Shown here: positions 61,569-64,000 of the stretch, piece by piece
Numbering within the stretch: position 1 is the stretch's first letter
How the letters are laid out: every line of letters starts with the position of its first letter
Origin: Akanthomyces muscarius
Taxonomy: Eukaryota > Ascomycota > Sordariomycetes > Hypocreales > Cordycipitaceae
DNA length: 64,000 bases
Direction of reading: 5' to 3'
NCBI RefSeq assembly: GCF_028009165.1
Contig: NC_079245.1
Coordinates: 2,728,001 to 2,792,000, forward strand
Notes under the pieces: generated by a model
Told to the model about the DNA's origin: nothing
What the model saw: only the letters and a program-made list of their open reading frames with translations
Database searches by the model: none
Made by a program: the position numbers and the translations under genes

Positions 61569-63674
61569 TCAGCCAAACATCATCTCGCCTGGATCTACCC
61601 ACATGCCCTGCTCCGAGGGCTTCTTCTTCTGCAGCAGGCAGTGCCGTCCCCATTTCCGCTTCAGCCATGCCGGCACGCCGGGCAGGTCCGGCACCCAAAA
61701 GATGCGCGCCAGCAGCGGCGTCTTCTCCGCGTCCATGAAGCGCTCGCACTTGACCGTCTCCCACCGCCTCGTGTCTGCCACGAAATCCGGCTCGCGTGAC
61801 GGCAGGGCCTTGCTGGCTGCTGCGGCGGTGCGCTCCGGGTACTGCGTGTCCACCAGGAACGAGCACATGCGGAGGTCCACGTACTTGCCTGGATCCTCCT
61901 CGTTGCGGTCGTTGAGCCCGTTGGTGGGCAGCCACGTCCCGCTCCAGAACCCGAAGCCCGTCGCCGCCTCGGAAAACTCGCCCGGCAGCAGCCCGCGGAA
62001 CTCGGACGGGATGAACTTGGCGTGCATGTCGCGCGGCAAAAAGTACGACGACGGGAAGCGGTACCACTCCTTGCCGAAGCAGACATTGTCGCTGTCGCCG
62101 CCCAGCGCATTCTCAGCCGCGCCGTCGGTGTCGCCCCAGAGCGGCGCGTACACCTTGAGCGGTGCCGAGTAGGCTTCGTAGATGCCGTAGATGCGCGACA
62201 GGCTGAGGTCGAGAGACAGAAACATGACAATGACGACGCCAAAGAGCTTTAGTCGTGCGGGAATCATACCGACAAGAGTCTTCTTGTCGGCGTTTCCAAG
62301 CGCAGCCAGAATAATATGTAGCGACATGGCCGCGTTCAGTGCCAGGAAGGGATACACCGGATACATGAAGCGCTCTTCCTTGTGCGGCTGCATCGTGAAA
62401 ATTCCAAGCCACATGTAGAACGGCGAAACAAACACAACCGCTCGCAGGCCAGTCTGAAAGCCATGGCTAGACGGCGAGACCGCTTTTTGGATAAGGAAAA
62501 GTGGCAGCGCAAGCAGGGCCAGCATGAACCAAATGTTGTAGTTGAGCGCCAAGTTTTTAAAGTAGAAGGTCCAGGGCTCGGTGCCGTAGAGGTCGGGGCC
62601 GCCGGTCGATGAGAAGATGTTGTACTTGACAATGTTCCAGCTGACGACGGCCATCTTTTTGTAAAAGAAGAGGTTGATTAAAAAGTCGAAAAACTACACG
62701 TGTTAGTTGCATATCTCGAGCATAGCTGCTCCATCATGTACGCACCAAAAGGATCAGACCGGCGACGACGCCACGGGCCACGCGCATGATGCACTCAATC
62801 AAGGCAGACTTGTCGCTGAAGAAGGCAAAGAAGACCTCCTCCAGCATGTAGGGCGCGCACAGGGCAGCAGCAAACGGCCAGCCCAGGATACCACCGGCGG
62901 CAAACCAGAAGATGCCGTGCGAGGTCCGGAGACCACCACGCCAGTTCATAAATGAGGCAGCGCCCAGCATGGCCATGTACATGGCGAAGCTGGAGGGCAG
63001 GTATGCGGCCGCGGCGTGAAAGTTGCCGGGACTCGTGACGGTCGCAATCATGAAGAAGAGGCCGATTCGGGCATTGAGCGTCGTGCTGGAGACCTGGTAG
63101 AGGAGGACCTGGCACAGGGCGCAGACAAAGGCGAGGACGTAGCGAACAAAGTAGAACTCGGCGACCTAAGTCATGGTGGTTAGCTACCTTTTTCGAATGG
63201 CAACACAGCACATGCAAGCTTTTTCGCACCTTGGTTGAGCGCGGCAGCAGTCGGCGAAAGCTTCCGACGGCCGCGTGCAGCGCGACATAAAGCCAGCTGC
63301 GGATGGCATAGTCGGGCGAGTACTCCCACGTCTGCAGGCCGTAGCCGTGCGACAGGTAATGCGTGGGCTCCCAGTAATTGAATGTTTCGTCGCAGTCTTG
63401 GATCGGCGCATACGCGGCGGCAATCAGGTTCGCGACGAGAAAGATGTAAAAGGCCTTGATGGGCTCAATGGCGTATGCGCTGGGACGTCTACTCGTTAAA
63501 GGAAACAAGGAGTTGTCGCGCGTTAGCTGAAGCTCGACCCTGGATTTCGGTTGCGCCGCGTCCACTCCCCCCTTTGGCCAGCTCGGCCGACACTTACTTC
63601 TTCTTGGCGTGCCCCGCGTTTGGATGTTCGAATTTCGGCGCGGGGGCCGCTTCCGCTTCGGGTTTCGACGCCAT
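61569..63674 (-). CDS. ALG9: Dolichol-P-mannose alpha-1,2-mannosyltransferase ALG9 (GT22)
   Basis: Four exons (63674-63598, 63488-63230, 63165-62746, 62693-61569) give 626 aa. Hallmarks are the luminal loop DCDETFNYWEPTHYLSHGYGLQTWEYSPDYAIRSWLY with its acidic pair near the N-terminus, and HKEERFMYPVYPFL, the GT22 motif. About ten helices are visible (for example AFYIFLVANLIAAAYA, GIFWFAAGGILGWPFAAAL). A soluble C-terminal part (from about residue 420) includes VCFGKEWYRFPSSYFLP, seen in ALG9 rather than in PIGB-type members. It adds mannose to the lipid-linked N-glycan precursor in the ER lumen. Confidence 0.93.
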
Positions 63675-64000
63675 GGCTGTCTAGCGAACTTGGAGCGGGA
63701 TGCTTGATGGTTCAAGGAAAGGAATCTTGCCAGCTTCGTTCGTTCGTCATTGTTGCCGGAGCCCCGCTAGTGTTGAGGTCCCCACTATAGCTACCGATTC
63801 AGGGATGCCGAATCGGAGACGGATACCAGCCGTAGAGCGGAATATCAAATAAATACTGAAGAGATGCAAAGTTTTGATGGTGGACTGCATTGTTCTTGAG
63901 ATTTCTTTGTTATACTTAGGGTTTCAAGTTGCGTATGACGTATCTAGCTATATTGTGCATACGATGACGCAGCATCATTCGCGTCCATGAATGCTGGCAC
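63675..64000. other. Intergenic, ALG9 5' flank
   Basis: Right edge of the window and promoter side of ALG9. No gene seen. Confidence 0.45.

Overview
The window looks like nuclear DNA of a filamentous ascomycete, most likely a sordariomycete and probably in Hypocreales. The evidence is a set of short (about 50-110 bp) GT-AG introns with CTAAC/CTGAC branch sites, long pyrimidine-rich leaders, and fungal families throughout: a BIR1-type double-BIR protein, a Cdc4-type myosin light chain, a cAMP-receptor-like GPCR, Dal5-type and DHA2 MFS transporters, a fungal class of secreted subtilisin, SulP and ALG9. No bacterial, viral or transposon sequence was recognised. The species assignment is inference. 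Exons were joined by hand from splice signals and reading phase. In the recognised multi-exon genes the exon lengths sum to a whole number of codons.

Layout. 0.3-10.2 kb: a kelch membrane protein (-), a GNAT acetyltransferase (-), methionine aminopeptidase 2 (+) and a repeat-rich GPI-type surface glycoprotein (+). 12.5-16.4 kb: the BIR1 homologue (-) and a small CoA-binding protein (-). 16.7-24.1 kb: a decayed M3 metallopeptidase fragment (-), a SAM methyltransferase (+), a myosin light chain (+) and an intact M3 oligopeptidase (+). 26.9-35.8 kb: a Dal5-like transporter (+), a GPCR (+) and a second MFS transporter (-). 38.5-49.5 kb: a secreted subtilisin (-), an F-box protein (-), a DHA2 exporter (-) and a SulP permease with STAS domain (-). 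51.3-59.7 kb: a small secreted cysteine-repeat protein (+), two doubtful small ORFs, an HSL-type hydrolase (+), an APH-type kinase-fold protein (+) and a GMC oxidoreductase (+). 60.2-63.7 kb: a small membrane protein (-) and ALG9 (-).

Most genes are stand-alone housekeeping, transport, sensing or secreted-enzyme functions. They do not form one pathway. The most accessory-looking part is 51-60 kb. Its standout is a previously unremarked (to me) preproprotein at 51,273-51,764. It carries three modules spaced exactly C-x-C-x11-C-x-C, each with an Asp/Gly-rich core, separated by dibasic kexin-type sites. It is visible only after removing a 54-nt intron that contains an in-frame stop. Other points of interest are a GC-AG intron in the APH gene, a myosin light chain with two in-frame candidate starts (one an ATG-only exon), an M3 peptidase relic 5 kb from an intact paralogue, and a 42-bp-period hairpin repeat at 33.3 kb.
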